NCBI RefSeq assembly: GCF_000717915.1
Contig: NZ_JOCX01000018.1
Coordinates: 56,541-120,540 of the forward strand
Reading direction: 5' to 3'
DNA: 64,000 bases
Source: Streptomyces sp. NRRL S-244
Lineage (GTDB): Bacteria > Actinomycetota > Actinomycetes > Streptomycetales > Streptomycetaceae
The notes below the pieces were generated by a model. The model ran no database searches and was not told the origin of the DNA. It saw nothing but the letters and a program-made list of their open reading frames with translations. This document shows, one piece after another, positions 39,119 to 48,341 of this stretch. Position 1 is the stretch's first letter, and the number at the start of each line of letters is the position of its first letter. The translations under genes and the position numbers were made by a program.

Positions 39119-42100
39119 GTGACCAGATGGCGATTGCGCACGCGGTTGTGGACCGCGGTGACCACCACCGGCCTGTTGCTGGCCCTGGCCCCCGGACCGG
39201 CCGCCGCCGCCCCGCCGGGTGCCGCGGATCCCGCCGATCCGACCGTACGGCGTGACCCCGCCACCGGGCACGCCCGGATGATCTTCAACTCCGGGGGGTA
39301 CCTGACCCCGGCGTCCAAGCGGGCTCCCGAGCACGTCGCGCTCGCCTACGTACGCGACCACCGCGGGGAGTTCGGGCTCACCGCCCGGCAGGCCGAGCAG
39401 CTCGTCGTCGTCTCCTCGTACCCCACCCGGCACAACGGGGCACGGCAGGTGACGATCGGCCAGAGCATCGACGGCATGCGCGTCCACGGCGGGCTCCTCA
39501 CCGCCACCGTCGACAGGCGCGGCCGCCTCGTGATCCTCGGCGGCGCCGTCGTGACCGCCGAGCCGGCCGGCACCGTGGAGCTGACCGCCAAGCAGGCCCT
39601 CGACCAGGCGGCCGAGGCCCAGGGCGCGCGCCCCCAGCACACGCAGGCCGGCACCGACAACCGCGACAAGGGCCGGCAGAAGTTCAAGAACGTCTACGCC
39701 AAGCGGCTCACGAAGCCCAACGACGTGACCGCCGAACTGGTCTGGTTCCCCGCCGGCTCCGGCCGCGAGCTGCGCCCCGCCTGGCTCACCGACATCGAGG
39801 TCTCGGGTACCTCCTGGTACGAGACGGTGGTCGACGCCGCCGACGGCCGGGTCCTGAGCCGCGAGAGCCGCTACCACCACGCCGGCCCGGAAGGCACCGT
39901 CTTCACGGCCCAGCACCCCGACATCAGCGGCGCCACCCGCACCGTCACGCCGCTCACCGGCCGCGACGGCTCCTGGGTCGCGGACCGGCTGACGCAGGGC
40001 AACAACGCCAACGCGTACCGGGACGAAGACGGCGACAACACCGTCCCGGACACCGGGAACGACGCCGTCCGCCCGCAGTCCCCGGCGAGCGGCGACCCGA
40101 ACCACCAGCACTTCAACTACACGTTCAACGACACCTGGCGCACCAACGCCAGCGCGACGCAGGCCAACCTCGACGCCGACGTCAACCCGGCCATCACGCA
40201 GCTCTTCTACTACACCAACGTGATGCACGACTACCTCTACGACCTCGGGTTCGACGAGGCGTCGCGCAACTTCCAGGTCGACAACTTCGGCCGCGGCGGC
40301 TCGGGCAACGACCCCGTACTGGCCGAGGCGCAGGACGGCTGGGACCTCGGCTGCCTCGACGACGCCATGCCGCCGAACGCGATCCGCTGCACGAACAACG
40401 CCAACTTCGGCACCCCCGGGGACGGCACCAGCCCGCGCATGCAGATGTACATGTGGCAGCCGCCGGGCCGGCCGTACCGCGACGGTTCGCTCGACGGCGA
40501 CGTCATCGCGCACGAGTACGGACACGGCGTGTCCAGCCGTCTCGTCGGCGGCGGCCACCTCGGCGGCGGCTCCCAGACCGGGGCCCTCGGGGAGGGCTGG
40601 AGCGACACGATCTCCTTCCTCAAGTGGGGAGACGCGACGGTCGGCGAGTACGTCACCGGCAACACCGCCACCGGCATCCGCTCGCAGGCGTACGACACGT
40701 CCACCGAGAAGTGGGGCACCTTCAACCCCGCCCGCGGCGTGCACCGCAACGGCGAGATCTGGGCCGCGACGATGTACGACATCCGCGAGGCCAAGGGCGT
40801 CGCGTTCACCCAGCAGCTCGTCATCGACGGCATGAAGAACACCGTCAGCACGCCCAGCTACCTCGACGCGCGCGACGGCATCCTGGCCGCCGACATGACC
40901 AACAACGCGGGCGCGAACCAGTGCCTCCTGTGGCGGGTCTTCGCGGGCCGCGGCATGGGCGCTAACGCCGCCTCCAGCGCGGACCAGAGCACCGTGACCG
41001 CCGACGAGACCGTCCCGGCCGCCTGCCTGCCGACCGCGAAGGCCGGCGGCCCGTACACGACGAACGAGGGTACGGACGTCACGCTCAGCGCGGCCGGCTC
41101 CACCAAAGGGACCGCGCCGTCGGCCGGGAACCTGACCGCGTACGCCTGGGACCTCGACAACGACGGGCAGTACGACGACGCCACCGGGGTCACCGCCGCC
41201 TTCGCCGCGGTGGGCGGGGACGGCGTCTCCACCGTCGGGCTGCGGGTGACCGACGCCGCCGGCAACACCGACACCGACTCGACGACGGTCACCGTCGCGA
41301 ACGCCGCACCGGTCGTGACGCTCCAGCCGGTCCCCCCGGCCGGGGAGAACCGCCCCGTCACCCTCACGGGCAGGATCAGCGACCCGGGCTGGCTCGACCC
41401 GCTGACCGCCACGGTCGACTGGAAGGACGGGGCGGGCCGGCAGGAGCTCACCGGCACGCTGGAGAACGACCGCCCCGACGCGACGCTGACCTTCACCGCG
41501 GAGCACACGTACGGGGACGACGGGACCTTCCCGATCGAGGTCTGCGGCAGTGACGACGACACGAGCACCTGCCGGACGGTCGACGCGACCATCGCCAACA
41601 CCGACCCGACCGCGTCGATCTCGGGCGACGGGCAGACGACGTACAACGGGCAGAAGGCCTTCATCGCCCACGCCGGCACGCCGATCGCCGTCACCGGCGC
41701 CTCGGCCGACCCGGGCAGCGACGACCTGACCCTGAACTGGCTGTGGGGCGACGGGGCCTCGGACCACCTGGTCTCACTGGTGAACCCGCCGGCCACCGAC
41801 CCGGACCCGAGCCCCTCGATCCAGCCGCGCGACGTGACGGAGACGAAGTCGCACGCGTACCCGGCCGCCTGCCTGTCCACGCTGACGTTCACCAGCACGG
41901 ACGACGACGGCGGCAGCGCCTCCGACACTGCCTCCGTCATCACCACCGGCAATGCGCTGCGGGCGCGCAACCAGGCGTACTGGATGGGCGAGTTCGACGG
42001 GCGGGCGCCGGACCACTTCACGGCGGCGCAGCGGGCCTGCCTGCTGGGCGTGGCCTCGTTCATGAGCGCCGTGTACGGGCCGCTGGCCGACGCCCAGGCG

Positions 42101-42361
42101 TACGCGATCCTCAGCTCGGGCTCCCCGCAGCCGCGGCCCCTGGTCTCCCAGCAGCTGCTCGCGGCGTGGCTCAACTTCGCGAACGGGTCGTACGACCTGT
42201 CCACGCCGGTCGACACCAACGGCGACTGGAAGACGGACTCGACCTTCGGGGCGGCGGTGGCCAACGCCGAGGCGGTCTACAACAACCCCGCGTCGACGCG
42301 GAACCAGCTGCTGAACCAGGTCGACGTACTGCTGCGCTTCAACGTGCGTGACGGTGGCTGA
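39119..42361 (+). CDS. Secreted M36 (fungalysin-type) metalloprotease with PKD-like domains
   Basis: A 1080-residue secreted protease. Signal peptide about 1-33 (ALAPGPAAAA); FTP propeptide and PepSY-like region to about 250; M36 catalytic domain with zinc motif HEYGH at 465-469 and third ligand Glu492 in GEGWSD. Three PKD/Ig-like domains follow (PTAKAGGPYTTNEGTDVTLSA; APVVTLQPVPPAGENRP; DPTASISGDGQTTYNGQ), then a helical C-terminal domain. GTG 39119 is preferred because GGGAGG lies 8 bases before it; GTG 39095 is possible. Confidence 0.92.
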   Translation: MTRWRLRTRLWTAVTTTGLLLALAPGPAAAAPPGAADPADPTVRRDPATGHARMIFNSGGYLTPASKRAPEHVALAYVRDHRGEFGLTARQAEQLVVVSSYPTRHNGARQVTIGQSIDGMRVHGGLLTATVDRRGRLVILGGAVVTAEPAGTVELTAKQALDQAAEAQGARPQHTQAGTDNRDKGRQKFKNVYAKRLTKPNDVTAELVWFPAGSGRELRPAWLTDIEVSGTSWYETVVDAADGRVLSRESRYHHAGPEGTVFTAQHPDISGATRTVTPLTGRDGSWVADRLTQGNNANAYRDEDGDNTVPDTGNDAVRPQSPASGDPNHQHFNYTFNDTWRTNASATQANLDADVNPAITQLFYYTNVMHDYLYDLGFDEASRNFQVDNFGRGGSGNDPVLAEAQDGWDLGCLDDAMPPNAIRCTNNANFGTPGDGTSPRMQMYMWQPPGRPYRDGSLDGDVIAHEYGHGVSSRLVGGGHLGGGSQTGALGEGWSDTISFLKWGDATVGEYVTGNTATGIRSQAYDTSTEKWGTFNPARGVHRNGEIWAATMYDIREAKGVAFTQQLVIDGMKNTVSTPSYLDARDGILAADMTNNAGANQCLLWRVFAGRGMGANAASSADQSTVTADETVPAACLPTAKAGGPYTTNEGTDVTLSAAGSTKGTAPSAGNLTAYAWDLDNDGQYDDATGVTAAFAAVGGDGVSTVGLRVTDAAGNTDTDSTTVTVANAAPVVTLQPVPPAGENRPVTLTGRISDPGWLDPLTATVDWKDGAGRQELTGTLENDRPDATLTFTAEHTYGDDGTFPIEVCGSDDDTSTCRTVDATIANTDPTASISGDGQTTYNGQKAFIAHAGTPIAVTGASADPGSDDLTLNWLWGDGASDHLVSLVNPPATDPDPSPSIQPRDVTETKSHAYPAACLSTLTFTSTDDDGGSASDTASVITTGNALRARNQAYWMGEFDGRAPDHFTAAQRACLLGVASFMSAVYGPLADAQAYAILSSGSPQPRPLVSQQLLAAWLNFANGSYDLSTPVDTNGDWKTDSTFGAAVANAEAVYNNPASTRNQLLNQVDVLLRFNVRDGG

Positions 42362-42815
42362 CCGGCGGCTGGTGTGCCTCGCCGCCCTCGCCCTCTTCAC
42401 GGGGTGCGGGGGCGGCGAGGTGCGTGCGCCGGCGAAAGGGACGCACGAGCCGGACGGTACGGGTGACCCGGGCGCCACCGGCGGTACGGGTGACCAGGGC
42501 GTCACCGGCGGTACGGGTGCCACGGCGGCCGGGGCGGCGACCCCGGCGCAGGGCCGCGTACTCACCGGGGCCGACGACGGCTTCGCGGGGCGGCTCGCCG
42601 TCGGGCAGAGCGCCCGCCTGCGCCTGCCCCTCCCGGAAGGCGGCCCGGAACCCGCCGCCCGGGGCGATGCGGTGCTGCTGATCCCCATCAGCAACGTGAC
42701 GGGCTCGGGCCACCGCGAATGGGAGCTCCGCGCGGTCCACCCGGGCACCACCCGCATCACCGTCCCCCGCCCCGGCGCCGCCTCCCCGGCCACCGTGACC
42801 CTCACCGTCACGTGA
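42348..42815 (+). CDS. Small lipoprotein, possibly a protease partner
   Basis: A 155-residue lipoprotein: signal peptide with lipobox LFTGC (Cys20), a Gly/Thr repeat linker (GTGDPGATGG, GTGDQGVTGG, from 27-bp DNA repeats), and a C-terminal domain of about 85 residues with REWELRAVHPGTTRITVPRPG and VTLTVT. The last motif resembles the Ig-like strands of chagasin-type inhibitors, but the family's other loops are not clear. It overlaps the M36 gene by 14 bases, so it may be an inhibitor or anchor for that protease (inference). Confidence 0.7.
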   Translation: MTVADRRLVCLAALALFTGCGGGEVRAPAKGTHEPDGTGDPGATGGTGDQGVTGGTGATAAGAATPAQGRVLTGADDGFAGRLAVGQSARLRLPLPEGGPEPAARGDAVLLIPISNVTGSGHREWELRAVHPGTTRITVPRPGAASPATVTLTVT

Positions 42816-43530
42816 CCGGCGGGGCGGCCGCGGCCTGGGCGAAGTGGGCCGAGGCCAGGACCGAGCCCTCCGGGGTGAGGAGGCGGGCGCCGGCCAGGGT
42901 CGTGGCGTTCACGTCGGTCGTCGCGACCCAGTAGCCGTAGCCGTCCCGGAGCGAGAACGTGCCGAGGCGGGTCATCGTGCCGTCCGTGTGGTCGAGGACG
43001 CAAGCGATCTCGGGCATCGGCTTCTCCAGGTCCACCGACATGTACACCCAGCCCTGCGCGCCCGGGTGGGCGAAGACCCGGCCCACCTCCCGGCCGCCGG
43101 TGACCAGCGGGGCCTGGAGCAGCTCGGCGCCCGCGCGGGCCGTCGGGGACGCGGGAGGCGCCGAGGCCTGTTCGATCGCCGTGCCCGCCGCCCAGCCGCC
43201 GAACCCGCACGCCACCGCCAGGGCGGCCGCCACCGCCGCGACCCGGGGCCGCAGCAGCCACCGCCGGGCCGGAGCCGGGGCGGGCTCCGGAGCCGGGGGC
43301 GGCGCCTGGAGGCGGGAAGTGACCCGGCTCTCGAAGCCGACGGGGGGCTCCGTCCCCGGCAGCAGGCCGAGCAGGTCGTCGCCGACCAGCGCCAGCTGCT
43401 CGATGTGCTCCCGGCAGCCGGGGCACTGGTCCAGGTGGGCGACGGCGCGGGCGCGCTCCCGTGCCGGAAGGATGCCCAACGCCAGCTCGGCGTCGCATTC
43501 CCTCAGCTGCTCGCAGGTCATCTCGCTCAT
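42808..43530 (-). CDS. Anti-sigma factor (zinc-finger/RskA type)
   Basis: A 240-residue membrane anti-sigma factor. The N-terminal zinc-binding anti-sigma domain has HLDQCPGC (HxxxCxxC), then a Pro/Ala linker, one membrane helix (about 93-115), and an extracytoplasmic RskA-like domain (GWVYMSVDLEKPMPEIACVLDH, GTFSLRDGYGYWVA). It overlaps the sigma gene by four bases (ATGA) and should hold that sigma factor at the membrane until regulated proteolysis. Confidence 0.9.
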   Translation of the reverse strand: MSEMTCEQLRECDAELALGILPARERARAVAHLDQCPGCREHIEQLALVGDDLLGLLPGTEPPVGFESRVTSRLQAPPPAPEPAPAPARRWLLRPRVAAVAAALAVACGFGGWAAGTAIEQASAPPASPTARAGAELLQAPLVTGGREVGRVFAHPGAQGWVYMSVDLEKPMPEIACVLDHTDGTMTRLGTFSLRDGYGYWVATTDVNATTLAGARLLTPEGSVLASAHFAQAAAAPPVT

Positions 43531-44162
43531 CGCCGGATCTCCTCGGTCCCCAGGGTCCTGCGGAGCTTGTGCATCGCCGTCCGGATCCGCGTCTTGGCCG
43601 TCCCCAGCGGGACCTGCTCCATGTCCGCGATCTGCTGCGCGGTCAACCCGTAGATGCCCGCCATCACCAGGGCGCGGGCCTGCTCCCGGGGCAGGGCCGC
43701 CACGGCCGCCCGTACCCCTGCCGAGGTCTCGGCGGCGACGGCGTGCTGCTCGGGGGTCTGCGTCACGATGTCGAGGAGGGCGTCCAGGTCCTCCGGGGCG
43801 ACCGGATTGGCCCGGCGGGCACGGACCGCGTCGATCGCCAGATGGTGCGCGATCGCCGTCAGCCAGGTCCGTACCGACCCGCGGCGCGAGTCGTAGACCT
43901 GCGCGTGCCGCCACGCCCGCTCGAACGTCTGCTGCGCGATGTCCTCGGCGAGCTGGGCGTCGCCGACCACGGCGATGGCCACGCCGAAGACCGTGCGCTG
44001 GAAGCGGCGCACGAACGCGACGGCGATCTCGGGATCACCCGTCGCAAGGCCCGACAGCAACGCTTCGTCCGGCGCACGCCCGAGCGGGAGGCCCATTCTC
44101 TGCACGTCAGTGGATACGTTCGGCCTCCCCGAATGGATTGATTCGGGTTCGTGCGGAAACAT
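43527..44162 (-). CDS. ECF RNA polymerase sigma factor
   Basis: A 211-residue ECF sigma factor (SigK-like group). Region 2 has AFVRRFQRTVFGVAIAVVGDAQLAEDIAQQTFERAWRHAQVYD and WLTAIAHHLAIDAVRARR; region 4 has LPREQARALVMAGIYGLTAQQIADMEQVPLGTAKTRIRTAMHKLR. ATG 44162 is chosen because it lies after a GGAGGAGAA purine run and gives normal length. The downstream anti-sigma gene is coupled. Possible targets include the nearby secreted protease (speculative). Confidence 0.92.
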   Translation of the reverse strand: MFPHEPESIHSGRPNVSTDVQRMGLPLGRAPDEALLSGLATGDPEIAVAFVRRFQRTVFGVAIAVVGDAQLAEDIAQQTFERAWRHAQVYDSRRGSVRTWLTAIAHHLAIDAVRARRANPVAPEDLDALLDIVTQTPEQHAVAAETSAGVRAAVAALPREQARALVMAGIYGLTAQQIADMEQVPLGTAKTRIRTAMHKLRRTLGTEEIRR

Positions 44163-44323
44163 CCCTTCATTCTCCTCCTGTCCCCGCTCACGCTCCCGTC
44201 CGCGCCCTCCCGGCCGCCGTGCGCAGGTCACGGGGGACCCCGCCGACGGCGGTAGGTTGCCTGCAGCCGGTCGCGCAGCGGGCCGTCACCCGGCGCGGTC
44301 GGGAGCAGTCGGGGGTGAGGGGC

Positions 44324-46522
44324 ATGCGGCGCAGGGCGGCGGCCGAGGTGATCGGTGCGGGCGAACGGCTGCACGCGGCCGCCGGCGCGCTGCTGGCCGA
44401 CCACCGGCGGGCCGTCGAGGCCGTACGGGAGGCCTGGGCCCCGATCCACGCCGACCTGGCCCGCTCCGAGCTGCGCCGGATCCCCGCCGACCGGCTGGCC
44501 CACGTCACCGAGGGGCGGCTGCGGGCGGGCGCCGTGGCCGCCATCGAGGCGGCCGGGTTCGACACCGTGCAGCGGGTACTGGACGCCGGGCGCCACCGGC
44601 TCCGGCAGATCCCCGGGGTCGGGCAGCAGACCGCCGACCAGGCACTCGGCGCCGCGCGGCAGCTCGCCGAAGCCGTCGGGGAGACCGTCGCCGTGCACCT
44701 CGACGTGGACCGGCCCGAGCCCCGGACCACCGCCCTGGTCGCCGCCCTGCACCCGCTCGTCGAGGCCGGACCCGACGCCCGCCGGGCCGTCGAGGCGGCC
44801 ACGGCCCTGGACGCCGGGCTCGGACCGCTGCTCGCCGACGCCGGACCCGCCGCCGGCCGGCTGCGGAGGTGGCTCGCGGGCCGGGAGCGGCGCGAGCGGG
44901 CGCTCGCCGCCCTCGCCGAGATCGGCCGGCGGACCGGGCGGGCCGCCGCCGACGGGGTGCCCGTCCTGCTCGGGCAGGCCTCGGTCGACCTGCTGCGCGG
45001 CCCCGCCGGCGAGGCGGCCGCCTGGGTCGACTTCGAGCTGCGCTCCGCCGAGTACTACGGCCTGCTCGCGGAGGTCACCGAGCGGCCCGGCGGCGGCGCC
45101 GACCCGGCCGCCGCCCAGGGGTTCCTGCCCGAGGCGCTGGCCGAACGCGTCCTGGCCCAGCCCCTCGACGGCACGCACCGCCGGGTCTCGCTGCGCGGGT
45201 ACCAGGCCTTCGGCGCCCGCTTCGCGCTCGCCCAGCGGCGGGTGATCCTCGGCGACGAGATGGGACTGGGCAAGACGATCCAGGCACTCGCCGCCCTCGC
45301 GCACCTCGCGGCGCAGGGGCACCGGCGTTTCCTGGTGGTCTGCCCGGCCGGCGTCCTGATCAACTGGACCCGCGAGATCGAGGCGCGCAGCACCCTGCGC
45401 GCGGTCGCCCTGCACGGCCCCGACCGGCACGACGCCTTCGCGGACTGGCAAGGGGAGGGCGGGGTGGCCGTGACGACCTTCCAGGCACTGACCGGATTCC
45501 CCGAACAGGCCGCGGGCGGGCTGGGCATGCTCGTCGTGGACGAGGCGCACCACGTCAAGAACCCGCAGGCGCAGCGCTCGCTCGCGGTCGCCGCCTGGGC
45601 CGGGCGCTGTGGGTACGTCCTCTTCCTCACCGGCACCCCGATGGAGAACCGGGTTTCGGAGTTCCGCAGTCTCGTACGGATCCTGCGGCCCGAGGTGGCC
45701 TCGGGGATCGGCGACGTCGACACGGTGGCCGGGTCCAAGGCGTTCCGCAAGGCGGTGGCTCCCGCGTACCTGCGGCGCAACCAGCGCGACGTACTCGCCG
45801 AACTGCCCGAGCTCCAGTGGACCGACGAGTGGGAGGAGCTGAGCGCGGCCGACCGGGAGGCCTACCGGTCGGCGGTGCGGGCCGGCAATTTCATGGCGAT
45901 GCGCAGGGCCGCGTACGCGGAGCCGGAGAAATCGGCGAAGCTGCGGCGGCTGCGCGAGCTGGTGGCGGACGCCGCGGCCAACGGGCTGAAGGTCGTGGTG
46001 TTCTCCGCCTTCCGCGAGGTGCTGGGGGCGGTCGAGGACGCGCTCGGCCGGCCGCCGCACGCGGGCGGCGGCAGCGGTGGCGGTGGCGTCCTCTTCGGTC
46101 CGATCTCCGGGAGCGTGCCGCCCGCCCGCCGCCAGCGCCTGGTCGACGGGTTCGCGGCGGCGGCCGGGCACGCGGTGCTGCTCGCGCAGATCGAGGCGGG
46201 CGGCATCGGGATCAACCTCCAGGCGGCGTCGGTGGTGATCCTCTGCGAGCCGCAGGTCAAGCCGACCACGGAGCAGCAGGCCGTGGCCCGCGCGCACCGG
46301 ATGGGCCAGGTGCGCGCGGTACGGGTGCACCGGCTGCTCGCCACCGACGGGGTGGACCAGCGGATGCTGGAGGTGCTGGACCGCAAGGCGCGGCTCTTCG
46401 ACGCGTACGCCCGGCGCAGCGTGGTGGCGGAGTCGGCGCCCGAGGCGGTCGACGTCTCGGACGCCTCACTGGCCCGCCGCATCGTCGAGGAGGAACAGGC
46501 CCGCCTGGGCGCCGCCCGCTGA
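44324..46522 (+). CDS. SNF2-family helicase-like ATPase
   Basis: A 732-residue SNF2/SWI2 ATPase. The first 300 residues are helical with a helix-hairpin-helix motif (HRLRQIPGVGQQTADQAL, about 86-103). Motor motifs are LGDEMGLGKTIQALA (I), VDEAHHVKN (II), FLTGTPMENR (III), and the C-terminal lobe with KVVVFSAFREVL, LAQIEAGGIGINLQ and ARAHRMGQ. Bacterial homologues act in DNA repair, transcription restart or phage defence. ATG 44324 and GTG 44315 are both possible. It stands alone, divergent from the sigma operon. Confidence 0.9.
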   Translation: MRRRAAAEVIGAGERLHAAAGALLADHRRAVEAVREAWAPIHADLARSELRRIPADRLAHVTEGRLRAGAVAAIEAAGFDTVQRVLDAGRHRLRQIPGVGQQTADQALGAARQLAEAVGETVAVHLDVDRPEPRTTALVAALHPLVEAGPDARRAVEAATALDAGLGPLLADAGPAAGRLRRWLAGRERRERALAALAEIGRRTGRAAADGVPVLLGQASVDLLRGPAGEAAAWVDFELRSAEYYGLLAEVTERPGGGADPAAAQGFLPEALAERVLAQPLDGTHRRVSLRGYQAFGARFALAQRRVILGDEMGLGKTIQALAALAHLAAQGHRRFLVVCPAGVLINWTREIEARSTLRAVALHGPDRHDAFADWQGEGGVAVTTFQALTGFPEQAAGGLGMLVVDEAHHVKNPQAQRSLAVAAWAGRCGYVLFLTGTPMENRVSEFRSLVRILRPEVASGIGDVDTVAGSKAFRKAVAPAYLRRNQRDVLAELPELQWTDEWEELSAADREAYRSAVRAGNFMAMRRAAYAEPEKSAKLRRLRELVADAAANGLKVVVFSAFREVLGAVEDALGRPPHAGGGSGGGGVLFGPISGSVPPARRQRLVDGFAAAAGHAVLLAQIEAGGIGINLQAASVVILCEPQVKPTTEQQAVARAHRMGQVRAVRVHRLLATDGVDQRMLEVLDRKARLFDAYARRSVVAESAPEAVDVSDASLARRIVEEEQARLGAAR

Positions 46523-46586
46523 CGTCGCCGACCCCGGAGCGACCAACCGCCGGACGGAGTCCGGCGCAGCGGCGCGAAGCCGGTGA

Positions 46587-46715
46587 GGCCCGCCAGGGCC
46601 GAGGCGCGCGAGCGGCGCGTCAAGAAGGCGGGCCCGCCAGGGCCGAGGCGCGCGAGCGGCGCGTCAAGAAGGCGGGCCCGCCAGGGCCGAGGCGCGCGAG
46701 CGGCGCGTCAAGAAT
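46587..46715. repeat. 44-bp tandem repeat, about 2.9 copies
   Basis: Near-identical units begin at 46591, 46635 and 46679 (CGCCAGGGCCGAGGCGCGCG...). They fill the space between the convergent SNF2 and beta-propeller genes, with no spacer variation, so this is not a CRISPR array. Confidence 0.88.
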
Positions 46716-47710
46716 CAGAGTCCGCGGACCGAGGCGATCGTGAAGGCCGTCGGCGTGCCCGGGCCCATCGGGCCGCCCTTGTCGAACTGGGAGCGGACCA
46801 CCAGCGTGCGGCCCGGGGTGTGGCTCAGCGTGGTCGGGATCTGCAGCGACGGGTCCGTGATCGTCCGGGTCAGCCGGGCCCGGGTGCCGTCGGGGCTGAC
46901 GTGCCACCGGGTCAGGGTGTTCGTGGTGTTGTGGGCCACCCGCAGGGTGCCGTCGGGCGCCAGGTCGAGGCCGTCGGCGTGGGTGAGGTCCCCGCCCTGG
47001 AGGGCGACGCGGGAGATCGCGCCGGTGCGCAGGTCGATGCGGTGGAGGTCGCCCGCGGTCATGTCCACGGCCAGCAGGAAGCGGCCCGCCGGGTCCGAGA
47101 CGATCCCGTTGAGGGCGAAGCTGCCCGCCGGGGACGGGGTGAGGTGCCCGTTCAGGTCGTAGGCGGGGAGCAGCGCGCCCGAACCGGCCGCGAGCTGGGC
47201 CGGGGTGACCCGGTAGATCACCGAGCGCACGCTGTCGGTCAGGTAGGCGGTGCCGTCCGGGGTGATGGTCAGGTCGTTGACGAAGAGCCCGCCGGCCCCG
47301 GCGACCTCGAAGTGGGCCAGGCGGCGGCCGGACGCGGTGTCGTAGACGGCGACGCCGGAGGTGGAGTCGGTCACCCACAGGCGGCCGCGGGCGTCGACGC
47401 GCAGGCCGTTCGCCGTGTGGCGGCCGTCGGTGCCGGCGGGCAGGAACACCTCGGCGGTGCGCTGCCCGGGGCGGGCCCGGTAGACGGTGCCGTCGGCGTA
47501 CGAGCCCACGTACACGGTGTGGTTGCGGGGGTCGGTGGCTATGCCCTCGGGATAGACCTTCCCGCCGGGGAGGGTGAAGGCGGTGGAAACGCGGCTGTCG
47601 GAGACCGCGGCGGCCGGGGCGGCCTGCGAGGCGTGCGCCGCCGGGATCGCGCCCAGCGTGAGGGCCGTGGTCAGGGTCAGGAGGGTCGCGGGCAGGAGCT
47701 TCTTCAGCAC
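46715..47710 (-). CDS. Secreted SMP-30/gluconolactonase-like beta-propeller
   Basis: A 331-residue secreted protein. The signal peptide (about 1-28) ends at AHA. The rest is a six-bladed propeller of the SMP-30/gluconolactonase type, with blades marked by YPEGIATDPRNHTVYVGSYADGTVYR, GLRVDARGRLWVTDS, NDLTITPDGTAYLTDS, NGIVSDPAGRFLLAVDM and ADGLDLAPDGTLRVAHN. Metal ligands Glu and Asn of lactonases have plausible counterparts. GTG 47710 follows GAGGA by 9 bases. Divergent from a MarR gene that probably controls it. Confidence 0.85.
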   Translation of the reverse strand: MLKKLLPATLLTLTTALTLGAIPAAHASQAAPAAAVSDSRVSTAFTLPGGKVYPEGIATDPRNHTVYVGSYADGTVYRARPGQRTAEVFLPAGTDGRHTANGLRVDARGRLWVTDSTSGVAVYDTASGRRLAHFEVAGAGGLFVNDLTITPDGTAYLTDSVRSVIYRVTPAQLAAGSGALLPAYDLNGHLTPSPAGSFALNGIVSDPAGRFLLAVDMTAGDLHRIDLRTGAISRVALQGGDLTHADGLDLAPDGTLRVAHNTTNTLTRWHVSPDGTRARLTRTITDPSLQIPTTLSHTPGRTLVVRSQFDKGGPMGPGTPTAFTIASVRGL

Positions 47711-47750
47711 AGCAGGTGTCCTCTTCCGTGTGGGTGAACACGAAGATATG

Positions 47751-47762
47751 TTAGAGCTCTAA
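47751..47762. promoter_or_regulatory. Palindrome between SMP-30-like and marR genes
   Basis: TTAGAGCTCTAA, a perfect 12-bp palindrome in a locally AT-rich stretch of the 79-base divergent intergenic region, 28 bases before the MarR start. Likely operator for the MarR protein (inference). Confidence 0.6.
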
Positions 47763-47789
47763 TGCATGCAAGGGCCTTAGGATGCAGCA

Positions 47790-48227
47790 ATGACCTCCAT
47801 GCCTCCCGAGGAGCGCATCGGCTCGCACGTCAAGCGCGCCGAACAGGCGCTTCTCGCGGCCAAGAACGCCGCGCTCAAGCCCGCCGGAGTAACGGTTCCG
47901 CAGTACGCCGCGCTGCTCTGGCTCTCCGAGAAGCCGGGGATCTCGGCCGCCGCGCTGGCCCGCCTGTGCGGGGTGACGCCGCCGACGATGAACACCGTGC
48001 TGAAGAACCTCCAGGAGCGCGCGCTCATCGAGCGGACCCCGCACGAATGGCACCGCAACGTGCTCGAAACCCGGCTGACGGAAGAGGGGCGGGCCGCGAT
48101 GGAGCTCGCCGACGCCGGCGCCGTACGGGTGGAGCGGGCGCTCGCCGCCGCCTTCTCGGCGGAGGAGCGGGAGCAGTTGATCAGCCTGCTCGGGCGGTGC
48201 GCGGAGGTACTCGACGCCCAGCGGTGA
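47790..48227 (+). CDS. MarR-family transcriptional regulator
   Basis: A 145-residue MarR protein: helical N terminus, winged HTH (about 50-105; GISAAALARLCGVTPPTMNTVLKNLQERALIERTP with wing HEWHRNVLETRLTEEG), and a C-terminal dimerisation helix. Usually a repressor released by a small ligand. It is divergent from the SMP-30-like gene with a palindromic site between them. Confidence 0.92.
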   Translation: MTSMPPEERIGSHVKRAEQALLAAKNAALKPAGVTVPQYAALLWLSEKPGISAAALARLCGVTPPTMNTVLKNLQERALIERTPHEWHRNVLETRLTEEGRAAMELADAGAVRVERALAAAFSAEEREQLISLLGRCAEVLDAQR

Positions 48228-48341
48228 GTCCCCGTACGTCAAGCGCAAGACGCAAGACATCAGACATCAGAACCAAGGCGACACCCAGCTGTTCCGTCCC
48301 CGCCGCGACCAGGACAGCGATGACCGTTCGGAGCGAAGTCC

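Noticed and set aside
42959..44323. Upstream in-frame extension of the SNF2 gene
   Set aside because: It is antisense to the sigma/anti-sigma operon, which has unmistakable domains.
46587..46715. Possible CRISPR array
   Set aside because: Units are contiguous without variable spacers and no cas genes are present.
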